64,000 nucleotides of DNA. Source: Rummeliibacillus pycnus. GTDB lineage: Bacteria; Bacillota; Bacilli; Bacillales_A; Planococcaceae. Below the pieces are notes generated by a model. That model had not been told where the DNA came from. It saw only the letters and a program-made list of their open reading frames with translations, and did not search any database. The stretch lies in the NCBI RefSeq assembly GCF_002884495.1, contig NZ_KZ614145.1:124001-188000 (forward strand). The letters run 5' to 3'. The position numbers were made by a program, and so were the translations under genes. This document shows positions 56,482 through 64,000 of this stretch, piece after piece; the stretch's first letter is position 1, and each line of letters starts with the position of its first letter.

Positions 56482-58098
56482 ATGTCTGAAAAAACTTCGA
56501 GCCAGACGTGGGCACTTGTTCTTTTCTCGATTGGTGTATTTATAGCCGCGCTTGATAACGGAATTATTTCAGCTGCTCTTACGACTATAAACAGCTCGTT
56601 TGGCGTTTCTGCAAACTGGGGTGCTTGGGGAATTACCCTTTACACATTAGGATTAGCGATTAGTGTTCCAATTGTCGGGAAACTATCTGACCGATATGGT
56701 CGAAAAAAATTATTTATTGTTGAGATTGCGTTGTTTGGGATAGGCTCATTAGCTGTAGCACTAAGTCCATCGTTTAGTTTTTATTTAGTTGCACGTCTTA
56801 TTCAAGCACTAGGTGGTGGAGGAATATTCATCATTGGTAGCTCGCATATTTTAAGTACTTTACCCGAAGAAAAACAAGGTAAAGCTTTAGGGATGCTTGG
56901 CGGTATGAATGGGATTGCTGCGGTATTAGGACCTAATTTAGGCAGTGTGTTACTCGATTTAACAGGAAATTGGCATTATTTATTTTTGATTAATGTGCCA
57001 ATTGCGCTTGTTTTAGTTATTTTAGGTACTTTCAAACTTCAGGAAACAAAGGACACTGCTTCGGGTAAACTCGATTTAGTTGGAACAATCCTACTATCAT
57101 TCTCCATTTTAGGTTTTATGTATGGTCTTACAAATATCGAGGGGACAGAATTCTTTAAAAGTATAGCTCAACTGAACGTATATGGGTATATTCTCGCAGG
57201 GATTATTTTCTTTATCATCTTATTAATTCACGAAAAACATTTAGATGCAAAAGAAGATGGTGATCCTATTCTACCTTTTTATTTATTAATAAAACCTACT
57301 TATTTAGTAACTCTTTTAATTGGTGCTCTTTCAGGTGCTTTGTTAGCCGGAATGATTTTTATCCCTGCTTTTTCAGAACAAGTATTAGGTGTGAGTGCTG
57401 AAAATGCTGGCTATTGGATGACGCCTCTTGCTCTTGCTTCTGGTGTTGGTGCTGCAATGGGCGGAATACTTGTTGATAAAAAAGGACCGGTATTGGCTGT
57501 TTTCTTATCAGGGATTATTTCAGCGATTGGGTTTCTATTATTCCCAACATGGATTGAATGGAAATGGCAATTTATCATTTCATCTAGTATTGCTGGTATT
57601 GGTATCGGTATTATTTTAGGTGCTCCTTTAAATATTTTAGCGACTGAAAAATTAAAATCTGATAAAGGCTCTGCGTTAGCAGCTTTATCACTTAGTAGAC
57701 AAATTGGTATGACCTTAGCGCCGACCATTTATGCTGGATTTATCGCACGTGGATTTGCTGAAATTCCATCATTATTTAAAACAGAGTTTCCACAAATTTT
57801 ACAAGATCATTTAAAAACGGCTAATTTATCACAAGAGGCTACCACCGAATTACAACAACTATTACAACATATGATGACAAGTGGTCGCCTAGTAGAAAAA
57901 GATTACACAGCAATCCTGAACCAAATTCAAGATCCAACTTTAAAAAGTACCATTCAAACTTCAATTTATCAAATTACGAAAATTGCTGCTCAAAATGGGT
58001 ATGGAGGATTATTCTATACCGCTATGGTAATAGCTATTTTGATTATAATAGCATCGGTTATTTTAATTCCAATTCGTAAAAAGAATGCTACCTTATAA
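56482..58098 (+). CDS. MFS multidrug exporter, DHA2 (14-helix) family
   Basis: 538-residue membrane protein. The start at 56482 follows AAGGAGG. It has MFS motif A (GKLSDRYGRKKLF) between helices 2 and 3, motif C-like GGMNGIAAVLGPNLGSVL, and about fourteen helices. A long loop (about 445-505), rich in Gln and Thr, lies before the last helix. EmrB/QacA-like drug export by proton antiport is the likely function. The promoter with twin operators lies 280 bp upstream. The next gene, 74 nt on, encodes an IsdG-like enzyme. Confidence 0.88.
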   Translation: MSEKTSSQTWALVLFSIGVFIAALDNGIISAALTTINSSFGVSANWGAWGITLYTLGLAISVPIVGKLSDRYGRKKLFIVEIALFGIGSLAVALSPSFSFYLVARLIQALGGGGIFIIGSSHILSTLPEEKQGKALGMLGGMNGIAAVLGPNLGSVLLDLTGNWHYLFLINVPIALVLVILGTFKLQETKDTASGKLDLVGTILLSFSILGFMYGLTNIEGTEFFKSIAQLNVYGYILAGIIFFIILLIHEKHLDAKEDGDPILPFYLLIKPTYLVTLLIGALSGALLAGMIFIPAFSEQVLGVSAENAGYWMTPLALASGVGAAMGGILVDKKGPVLAVFLSGIISAIGFLLFPTWIEWKWQFIISSSIAGIGIGIILGAPLNILATEKLKSDKGSALAALSLSRQIGMTLAPTIYAGFIARGFAEIPSLFKTEFPQILQDHLKTANLSQEATTELQQLLQHMMTSGRLVEKDYTAILNQIQDPTLKSTIQTSIYQITKIAAQNGYGGLFYTAMVIAILIIIASVILIPIRKKNATL

Positions 58099-58172
58099 AA
58101 ACGAGTGGTTCATTCATCATTTCACTTGTAAAACGAATAAAAAATAAATGATAAAATTAAGGAGAGATTAAC

Positions 58173-58493
58173 ATGTTTGTTATTACAAATCGTATCAAAA
58201 CTAAAAAAGGGTTCGCTAGTCGTATGGCGCCAGCTTTTACAGCTGATAAACAAATTGGAGAATTCGAAGGATTTATTAAAACGGAAGTATTAGTTTGCAC
58301 ATCCAATGAAGAATTCGATGAAATGGATGTAAATATGTATTGGAAAAGTTTAGAAAATTTTAACGTCTGGCGTGAAAGTGATGCCTTCAAAAACGCACAT
58401 AAACAATCACCTAATGATGCGACAAAAGAATCTCCTTTACTTGGAAGCCAAATCGTTATTTCTGAACTTGCTTCTTCAACAGAGAACTACTGA
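58173..58493 (+). CDS. IsdG/HmoA-like heme-degrading monooxygenase
   Basis: 106-residue ferredoxin-like (ABM) protein. The heme-oxygenase triad of IsdG (N7, W67, H77) is present one residue earlier as N6, W66 and H76, which separates it from general antibiotic-biosynthesis monooxygenases. Such enzymes open heme to release iron. AAGGAGAG precedes ATG. It probably shares a transcript with the MFS exporter before it. Confidence 0.82.
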   Translation: MFVITNRIKTKKGFASRMAPAFTADKQIGEFEGFIKTEVLVCTSNEEFDEMDVNMYWKSLENFNVWRESDAFKNAHKQSPNDATKESPLLGSQIVISELASSTENY

Positions 58494-58540
58494 AATAGTA
58501 TCGGAAAAGGAAGTTTTTAGATAGAACTTTGAATTATGTA

Positions 58541-58566
58541 GTGAATATTGTAATATCAATATTCAC
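58541..58566 (+). other. Perfect stem-loop after the heme monooxygenase gene
   Basis: GTGAATATTG / CAATATTCAC, a perfect 10-bp inverted repeat with a 6-nt loop and no T-run. It could end or stabilise the upstream mRNA or bind a protein. Confidence 0.5.
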
Positions 58567-58690
58567 ACACATGCAAAAATCTTTACATTGTGATGGCTTT
58601 GGAAAATAGTAAAGTTTGTTAGTACAAAATTGAACTGTTACCTAGTTAATAAGTTCGGATAAAAAGTTTAGGTTCGTGAAATACGCTCTA

Positions 58691-58994
58691 CTTGAGTCAA
58701 TGTCATAATTTAAAGTTTTGATATAAAATACGAACATTAAAAGTTTAAATTGTTGTGCAATACCTATTAGGATATTGTCTAAGGAGCGGAAGATGGCGAC
58801 TCCTGTGGGAAAGCGAGAAAAGTGAGACCCCGCAGGTAGCGTAAGCGGACGAGGAGGCTCACTGCTCGCCCACGGAAAGCGCCATCTGGAGCGGCATATT
58901 AAGTAAATAGTATAGTTGAAGTGTAATCCGAATTATTGGATCGTATATTTCAATAGCATTCGTTTTTTACGACTAGAATAGTATTTATGAAATT
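58691..58994. repeat. Dispersed repeat family B, copy 2
   Basis: Counterpart of 32419-32745. Core: GTCTAAGGAGCGGAAGATGG, ACTCCTGTGGGAAAGCGAG, GACCCCGCAGGTAGCG, GAGGAGGCTCACTGCTCGCC and CGCCATCTGGAGCGGC. The right part, including TAATCCGAATTAT and TATTTATGAAAT, also matches copy 1. No coding potential; fills the space before argF. Confidence 0.75.
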
Positions 58995-59056
58995 GATTCA
59001 TTTAAGCTTTTAAAATAATTTTGATCCTTACTTTTATAAAAAATAGCTTTTCAGTT

Positions 59057-59096
59057 AAAATCCTTTACGCGTTACTGCAAAGGATTTTAATTTTTT
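59057..59096 (+). terminator. Orphan terminator upstream of argF
   Basis: AAAATCCTTT / AAAGGATTTT stem with a 12-nt loop, then AATTTTTT. The nearest upstream gene ends 560 bp away. Confidence 0.8.
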
Positions 59097-59116
59097 GAAA
59101 AAACATAAAAATACAA

Positions 59117-59145
59117 TTGATTTAATAAATATACAAATGTATAAT
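59117..59145 (+). promoter_or_regulatory. argF promoter
   Basis: TTGATT (59117-59122), 17 bp, TATAAT (59140-59145), 36 nt before the start codon. I could not identify a convincing ArgR box. Confidence 0.6.
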
Positions 59146-59181
59146 GTTCATTATCACAAGGAAATGTAAGGAGCGATTTTG

Positions 59182-60150
59182 ATGAAATTATTAGAACTTG
59201 TTCAGCTTAAGCTGGTTACATCTTTAAAAGATAAGGATTTACTTGCACTTACTGATTACACAAGTGAGGAAGTAAAAGGATTACTTGACCTTGCTATGAA
59301 GTTAAAAGTTATTACGAAGGAAGGTAGTTGTCCTCCATTATTAGAAGGAAAAACATTGGGAATGATTTTTGAGAAGAATTCAACTCGTACTCGTATTTCG
59401 TTTGAAGTTGGGATGAATCAGCTAGGTGGTAAAGGAATGTATATGAATGCACGCGATTTACAAATTGGTCGTGGTGAATCGATTCATGATACAGGTCACG
59501 TTCTATCAGGCTACCTAGATGGTATTATGATTCGAGCAAACTCACATGAAATGGTGAAAGAACTTGCAGAGCATGCATCAATTCCTGTTATCAATGGCTT
59601 AACAGATCTAGCGCATCCTTGCCAAGCTTTAGCAGATTTAGAAACAATCGCTGAAGAAAAAGGGGAACTAAAAGGTTTAAAACTTGCGTATATTGGCGAT
59701 GGCAATAATGTTGCCCATTCACTTGTGGTAGCTTGTGCTCATGTTGGAATAGATGTTGTTGTTGCAACTCCGAAAAACTATGAGCCAAGTGAAGATGTGA
59801 TGAAAAAAGCAGCAGAAATTGCATTAAATAATGGAAGTACAGTTGCCCATACTTATGATCCTGTTGAGGCAGCAAAAGACGCTGATATCATCTATACAGA
59901 TGTATGGACATCGATGGGTCAAGAAGAAGAATCGGCAAAACGTCTTAAAGACTTTAAAGGATATCAAATTAACGATGAACTTGTAGCACATGCAAAACCT
60001 AATTATATGTTCCTGCACTGTTTGCCTGCTCACCGTGAAGAAGAAGTGGCTACATCCGTAATTGACGGTCCAAATTCCTTTATTTTCGAACAAGCAGAAA
60101 ATCGTCTACATGCACAAAAAGCAGTACTTGCTTCTATCTTGGGAGAATAA
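59182..60150 (+). CDS. argF: Ornithine carbamoyltransferase
   Basis: Forms citrulline from ornithine and carbamoyl phosphate. 322 residues from ATG 59182 (AAGGAGCG upstream). Motifs: carbamoyl-phosphate binding EKNSTRTRISFE, HPCQALADL, and the ornithine motif FLHCLPAHREEE. It is a solitary argF, apart from the rest of the arginine genes, so biosynthetic versus catabolic (arcB-like) use is unresolved. Confidence 0.95.
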   Translation: MKLLELVQLKLVTSLKDKDLLALTDYTSEEVKGLLDLAMKLKVITKEGSCPPLLEGKTLGMIFEKNSTRTRISFEVGMNQLGGKGMYMNARDLQIGRGESIHDTGHVLSGYLDGIMIRANSHEMVKELAEHASIPVINGLTDLAHPCQALADLETIAEEKGELKGLKLAYIGDGNNVAHSLVVACAHVGIDVVVATPKNYEPSEDVMKKAAEIALNNGSTVAHTYDPVEAAKDADIIYTDVWTSMGQEEESAKRLKDFKGYQINDELVAHAKPNYMFLHCLPAHREEEVATSVIDGPNSFIFEQAENRLHAQKAVLASILGE

Positions 60151-60159
60151 TTATTGTAA

Positions 60160-60305
60160 GAGACTTCCCATAAGTATAATTTAATAAGAAATGTAGTTAC
60201 TTAATTCATTAAAAGTTGCTCTTCTGCATTATGTAGAAGAGCAACTTTTTTCATAAATTAAGTTTATTGGAGCATCGCATGGTGATTTCAGTAGATAGAC
60301 TTTTG
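60160..60305. repeat. Repeat family C, copy 1 (carries argF terminator)
   Basis: Begins GAGACTTCCCATAAGTATAA and includes the argF terminator. It aligns with 61622-61802 across the opening block, the terminator hairpin and a following GGTGAT..CAGT block. Confidence 0.6.
60212..60253 (+). terminator. Rho-independent terminator after argF
   Basis: GTTGCTCTTCT / AGAAGAGCAAC stem, 9-nt loop, T7. Its stem sequence is nearly the same as that of the livK terminator. Confidence 0.9.
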
Positions 60306-60345
60306 GGTAAGTGATTAATAATTAAAAGTAAAAATTAATAAAAAT

Positions 60346-60405
60346 AAATATCAGAAAATAATAATAATTTTGATTTTTCTATTTACATATTCGTGTAAAT
60401 ATAAT
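60346..60405 (+). promoter_or_regulatory. livK upstream region: CodY-like box and dyad
   Basis: AAATATCAGAAAATA (60346-60360) matches the CodY consensus AATTTTCWGAAAATT at 12 of 15 positions. An inverted repeat TATTTACA / TGTAAATA (60380-60401) overlaps the -10 TATAAT (60400-60405). A branched-chain amino acid transporter is an expected CodY target. Confidence 0.45.
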
Positions 60406-60451
60406 TTAATAGAATAGTATTTACATTAAAACCAACATTAGGAGGGCACAT

Positions 60452-61609
60452 ATGAATAAAATAACCAAAAAAATTCTAGTTTTTGTTTCAGCATTGATGT
60501 TAATTGTATTGGCTGGATGTGGCGCAAAATCAAGTAGTAATGGAAAAACAAGTGGCGAACAATCTAATGGGAAAATTAATGCTAAATTTGGTGTTATTGC
60601 ATATATGACAGGAGCAGGAGCTGCATACGGGGAAGCAATTACAAATGGATTTAAACTGGCTCAAAAAGAGATCAATAAACAAGGTGATGTTAACATTGAA
60701 CTTGTAACTGAAGACTCAGCTGGTAAACAAGAACAAGCACTATCAGCTGCTCAAAAATTAATGAGTGACAATGACATCATCGCTCTATTAGGACCAACTT
60801 TAAGTACAGAATTTAAAGTAGTAGCTCCAGAATCAGATTTAGAAGGCATTTCAATTATGGGTACATCTACAACTGCGGAAGGTATTCCTCAAATCGGAGA
60901 TTATGTATTTAGAAATTCAATTCCAGAAGCATTGGCCATTCCTGCAGCTATGGAAAAAGTAGTATCTAAAACTGGTGCCAAAAAAGTAGCAATTATTTAT
61001 GGAAATGATGATGTGTTTACAAAATCAGGTTATGATACGATGAAAAAAGAAGCAGAAAAAATGGGATTAGATATCGTAACTACTGAAACCTTCCAAAAAG
61101 GTCAAAGTGATTATAATGCACAGTTAACGAAAATTAAAAGCAAAAAACCTGATTTTATATTAGCTTCCGCTTTATATAATGAGGGTGCTGTTATTATGGA
61201 CCAAGCTCGAAAAATGGGTATTGATGTTCCGTTTGTTGGTGGGAATGGATTTAACTCACCTGAGGTTATTAAAATTGCAGGAAATGCTGCAAATGGTTTA
61301 GTGGTTGCAACACCATGGTTTGGCGATTCAAAAGAACAAAAAGTGGTTGATTTTAATAACAAATACAAAAAAGCATATGGTAAATTACCAGACCAATTTG
61401 CTGCTCAAGCTTACGATGCTTTATATATCTATGCGGATGCATTGAAAAGAGCAGGAAAAGCAGATCGTGAAGCATTCCATAAAGCATTAGCAGAGACAAA
61501 GGATTTTGATGGTATTCTTGGTAAGTTCTCATTTGACAAAGAAGGCGACGTAGTAATGGAACCTAAAGTTGTCGAAATAAAAGACGGAAAATTCGTCGAA
61601 TTTAAATAA
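60452..61609 (+). CDS. livK: Branched-chain amino acid ABC transporter, substrate-binding lipoprotein
   Basis: 385 residues with a lipoprotein signal: hydrophobic stretch then lipobox LAGC, lipidated C23. A Gly/Ser-rich linker precedes a type I periplasmic-binding fold (Leu/Ile/Val-receptor family) beginning FGVIAYMTGAGAAYG. It captures the substrate outside the membrane for LivH/LivM. Branched-chain substrate is inferred from family; related proteins bind amides or other amino acids. A 363-bp gap with a terminator follows before livH. Confidence 0.9.
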   Translation: MNKITKKILVFVSALMLIVLAGCGAKSSSNGKTSGEQSNGKINAKFGVIAYMTGAGAAYGEAITNGFKLAQKEINKQGDVNIELVTEDSAGKQEQALSAAQKLMSDNDIIALLGPTLSTEFKVVAPESDLEGISIMGTSTTAEGIPQIGDYVFRNSIPEALAIPAAMEKVVSKTGAKKVAIIYGNDDVFTKSGYDTMKKEAEKMGLDIVTTETFQKGQSDYNAQLTKIKSKKPDFILASALYNEGAVIMDQARKMGIDVPFVGGNGFNSPEVIKIAGNAANGLVVATPWFGDSKEQKVVDFNNKYKKAYGKLPDQFAAQAYDALYIYADALKRAGKADREAFHKALAETKDFDGILGKFSFDKEGDVVMEPKVVEIKDGKFVEFK

Positions 61610-61621
61610 TTGAAATAACTA

Positions 61622-61877
61622 GAGGCTGTCCAATAAGTATAGTCGAATAGGAAATGTAATTAGTAAAAATTGCTCTTCCACACTTTGTGAAGAAGAGCAA
61701 TTTTCTTTAAATTTTTTTAAGTGGATTTACATTTCGGGTGATGACTGCAGTGGGATTTTCTGTAACGAAGCGCAATGCTCGCTAAGAGAAAGCATCCACT
61801 TTTCAATGCATGAACCTGATCTAAAAATTCCTACTCACTATAAATTAGATATTTGTTTATGACGATCTGGACAACCC
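61622..61877. repeat. Repeat family C, copy 2 (MITE-like, carries livK terminator)
   Basis: Opens AGGCTGTCCA (61623) and a partly complementary TGGACAACCC ends at 61877, 8 of 10 matching as inverted ends. Inside are the livK terminator and an AAGTGGAT / ATCCACTT inverted pair (61719 and 61795). AGGCTGTCC-type ends resemble some insertion-sequence tips. No transposase is present. From 61878 to the livH start I see only A/T-rich sequence. Confidence 0.5.
61666..61707 (+). terminator. Rho-independent terminator after livK
   Basis: AAAATTGCTCTTC / GAAGAGCAATTTT perfect 13-bp stem with a 13-nt loop, then CTTT. It may lower expression of the permease genes relative to the binding protein. Confidence 0.85.
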
Positions 61878-61972
61878 TTACCGTATTGTGCAGTGACTAA
61901 AAGTTAATCCACATTTTTTACTTTTTTCATTCATATTCGGACTCACAAAAATGAATTAAAGGGTGATTTATT

Positions 61973-62857
61973 TTGCTACTTGAGCAATTAGTTAATGGAA
62001 TTACGTTAGGCAGTATATACGCAATTGTAGCACTCGGTTTTACCCTTGTATTTGGCGTATTGGGCATTATCAATATGGCACATGGTGAAATCTTTATGGT
62101 AGGTGCTTATGTAGGTGTTTTGACAACAGGTGTTTTAGGTTGGCCATTATGGTTGGGGTTCTTAGCCGCAATTCTTGTAACTGCAATCTTAGGGTATTTA
62201 TTGGAGAGTCTTTCTCTTCGTCCATTACGTGGGAAAAAAGGAGTTTCTCATTTAGCGCCTTTAATAAGTACCATTGGGGTATCAATGTTTCTAGAAAATA
62301 TGTCACATCAATTATTTGGCGCTGGAAACAGACCATTCCGTACACCTTTTGCAGAACTTAGTATTCAAATTGGCTCTGTTACCATCTATGCAGTTCAGAT
62401 TGTGATCTTTATGATTTCCATTCTTTTAATGATGGGGCTTTCTTTCTGGCTTTCGAAAACAAAAGCAGGAAAAGCGTTGCGAGCTACAGCAGAAAACCTA
62501 GAGACTGCCAGTATTCTTGGGGTCAATACGAAACGTACGATTACGATGACAGTTATTATTGCATCTGCAATGGGAGGTATTGCTGGCGTTTTAGTAGGAA
62601 TGGCATTTAACTCAGTCAATCCGCAAATGGGATTATCGATTGGATTAAAGGGATTAGCCATTATTATTTTAGGTGGTATGGGAAATGTGAAAGGAGCCAT
62701 GGCTGGCGGTTTAATACTTGGATTGTCAGAAACGGTCCTTGTTGCTTATGGAGACTCAGGTTATCGAGACGCAATAGCCTTTATTATGATTATTGTTATT
62801 CTTCTATTAAAACCACAAGGTCTTTTTGGTTCAAAGACATCTACAGAAGGAAGGTAA
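61973..62857 (+). CDS. livH: Branched-chain amino acid ABC transporter permease LivH
   Basis: 294-residue polytopic permease with about eight helices and the family start LVNGITLGSIYAIVALGFTL, plus the cytoplasmic loop KAGKALRATAENLETASILG that contacts the ATPase. Start TTG 61973 follows AGGGTGAT. livM starts 5 nt after its stop. Confidence 0.93.
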   Translation: MLLEQLVNGITLGSIYAIVALGFTLVFGVLGIINMAHGEIFMVGAYVGVLTTGVLGWPLWLGFLAAILVTAILGYLLESLSLRPLRGKKGVSHLAPLISTIGVSMFLENMSHQLFGAGNRPFRTPFAELSIQIGSVTIYAVQIVIFMISILLMMGLSFWLSKTKAGKALRATAENLETASILGVNTKRTITMTVIIASAMGGIAGVLVGMAFNSVNPQMGLSIGLKGLAIIILGGMGNVKGAMAGGLILGLSETVLVAYGDSGYRDAIAFIMIIVILLLKPQGLFGSKTSTEGR

Positions 62858-62861
62858 TCAT

Positions 62862-63824
62862 ATGTTAGCTGAACTTTTAAATCCATATCAATTACAAATA
62901 GCGTCTTTCGTTCTTATTAATATTATTTTGGCGATTAGTGTATATATCACGCTTTCTTCAGGTCAATTATCCTTAGGGAGTGCGGGTTTTATGGGGATCG
63001 GTGCGTATACATCCTCATTAGTGACCATTCATTTTGAATTACCTATATTTGTAGGTGTTTTGGTTGGAGCAGCCGTAGCAGGAATTCTCGGTATTTTAAT
63101 AGGAATTCCAGCGTTAAGATTATCAGGTGTTTATCTAGCAATTGCAACACTTGGATTAGGTGAAGTTATTCGCGTTATTTTTGTAAACTGGGAATCTCTC
63201 ACAAATGGCGCAGTTGGTATTTCGAATATTCCACAAATTAGTAGAAGTATTTTGTATTTTGCAAGAGATAAAGGATTTAATCCGACAGTTCTAGGTTTAC
63301 AAAATAGCCAATTTGCAGGACTGTGTGTGTTTCTTATTTTGTTAGTGTTAACGATTTTAATTATTTGGTTTATCGCTCGTCAAAGAAAATCACGCGTAGG
63401 TAGAGCTTTTTCAGCCATTCAATTAGATGAAAAAGCAGCTGAATCAATGGGTATTAATATTACCTATTATAAAGTATTATCATTCGCACAAAGTGCAGTA
63501 TTTGCGGGACTTGCTGGTGCATTATTTGCCCATGTAATGGGGTATATATCCCCATCTGATTTTGCCTATCATCGTGCAGTTGAGATATTAATATTTACCG
63601 TATTTGGTGGTAGTGAAGTGATTACAGGATCTATTTTCGGTGCAACTTTTTTAACACTAATGCCAGAGGTATTACGATTCCTAAGTGAATATCGTTATAT
63701 CATTTACGGAGTACTGCTTGTATTATTAATGGCAATTCGCCCTCAAGGAATTATCGATATTAACGTTCTAAACTGGTTTAAAAAGTTGAAACGAGTAAAA
63801 GGGGAAGATGTTCATGGTTCTTAA
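62862..63824 (+). CDS. livM: Branched-chain amino acid ABC transporter permease LivM
   Basis: 320 residues from ATG 62862 (GAAGGAAGG upstream), with eight to nine helices and the LivM signature GQLSLGSAGFMGIGAYTSS. The ATPase-contact loop is KSRVGRAFSAIQLDEKAAESMG. livG overlaps its 3' end by 11 bp. Confidence 0.93.
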   Translation: MLAELLNPYQLQIASFVLINIILAISVYITLSSGQLSLGSAGFMGIGAYTSSLVTIHFELPIFVGVLVGAAVAGILGILIGIPALRLSGVYLAIATLGLGEVIRVIFVNWESLTNGAVGISNIPQISRSILYFARDKGFNPTVLGLQNSQFAGLCVFLILLVLTILIIWFIARQRKSRVGRAFSAIQLDEKAAESMGINITYYKVLSFAQSAVFAGLAGALFAHVMGYISPSDFAYHRAVEILIFTVFGGSEVITGSIFGATFLTLMPEVLRFLSEYRYIIYGVLLVLLMAIRPQGIIDINVLNWFKKLKRVKGEDVHGS

Positions 63825-64000
63825 GATTCAACATGTATCTAAAAACTTTGGAGGTATTTCCGCTTTGACGGATGTTTCTTTTTCAATCAATGAAGGAGAG
63901 ATATACGGATTAATTGGCCCAAATGGTGCGGGAAAAACGACAATGTTTAATTTGATTACGAATATTTTTTCTCCTACATCTGGAGAAATCATTTTTAATG
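63814..64000 (+). CDS. livG: Branched-chain amino acid ABC transporter ATPase LivG (partial)
   Basis: The first 62 codons only, cut by the window end. Walker A is GPNGAGKTTMFNLIT near residue 36, following VSKNFGGISALTDVSFSI, typical of LivG. It overlaps livM and has GGGGAAG upstream. A LivF gene is expected to follow. Confidence 0.92.
   Translation, partial: MVLKIQHVSKNFGGISALTDVSFSINEGEIYGLIGPNGAGKTTMFNLITNIFSPTSGEIIFN

Noticed and set aside
61622-61877. Complete insertion sequence
   Set aside because: The ends are only imperfectly inverted, no transposase frame exists and no target duplication could be seen; called a repeat instead.

Overview
The window is a chromosomal segment of a low-GC, endospore-forming member of the Bacillales. 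Evidence for this includes two alpha/beta-type spore proteins (SASP) with SigG-like promoters, a YtvI-like sporulation permease, Gram-positive-type DnaB/DnaI helicase loaders, a T-box before thrS, an L20 leader before infC, and gene order matching the Bacillus subtilis thiI-to-ysdC region. Large dispersed hairpin repeats of a kind I associate with Lysinibacillus, Solibacillus, Viridibacillus and Rummeliibacillus suggest the Planococcaceae/Caryophanaceae group. The genus is inference. No rRNA, tRNA, CRISPR, prophage or complete insertion sequence was seen.

Layout. 0-8 kb: thiI, two SASP genes, an acyl-CoA synthetase, a RarD permease, sppA, an RDD protein, tpx and ytxK. 8-16 kb: a 122-bp tandem hairpin repeat, a UspA protein, ald, an Xaa-Pro peptidase, ytkL, ytoI, ytpI and nrnA. 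15-29 kb: dnaE, a FadR/GntR regulator with accDA, pfkA-pyk, fxsA, a ytvI-like gene and the TCA operon citZ-icd-mdh. 29-38 kb: a MaoC-like gene, phoPR, a gene-poor stretch with a repeat and a candidate PhoP-driven small RNA, polA-mutM-coaE and gapB. 38-46 kb: nrdR-dnaB-dnaI, T-box-thrS, and leader-infC-rpmI-rplT. 46-52 kb: an accessory block absent at this spot in B. subtilis, holding nsrR/hmp and two secreted GH25 muramidases. 52-64 kb: ysdA, dut, an M42 peptidase, corA, an MFS exporter with an IsdG-like heme monooxygenase, argF, and the livKHMG branched-chain amino acid ABC transporter, cut by the window end.

How the genes work together. The core is central metabolism (glycolysis, gluconeogenesis, TCA cycle, malonyl-CoA supply) with replication, repair and translation. 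Several regulators lie beside visible operators: the FadR/GntR gene starts just after a TGGTCAGACCA palindrome, NsrR faces hmp across three operators phased at 32 bp, gapB carries CcpN-type sites, and phoPR is followed by an 11-bp-phased PhoP box. A promoter flanked by twin 20-bp palindromes leads toward the MFS/heme-monooxygenase pair, with no regulator gene nearby.

Most unusual points: the possible PhoP-controlled RNA of about 65 nt with a C-rich hairpin loop (32794-32916), the twin-operator promoter at 56143-56204, the three phased operators before hmp, a duplicated C-terminal domain in DnaB, a DnaE whose PHP domain lacks the N-terminal metal-binding histidines, and at least four families of structured intergenic repeats, one with compensatory base changes.
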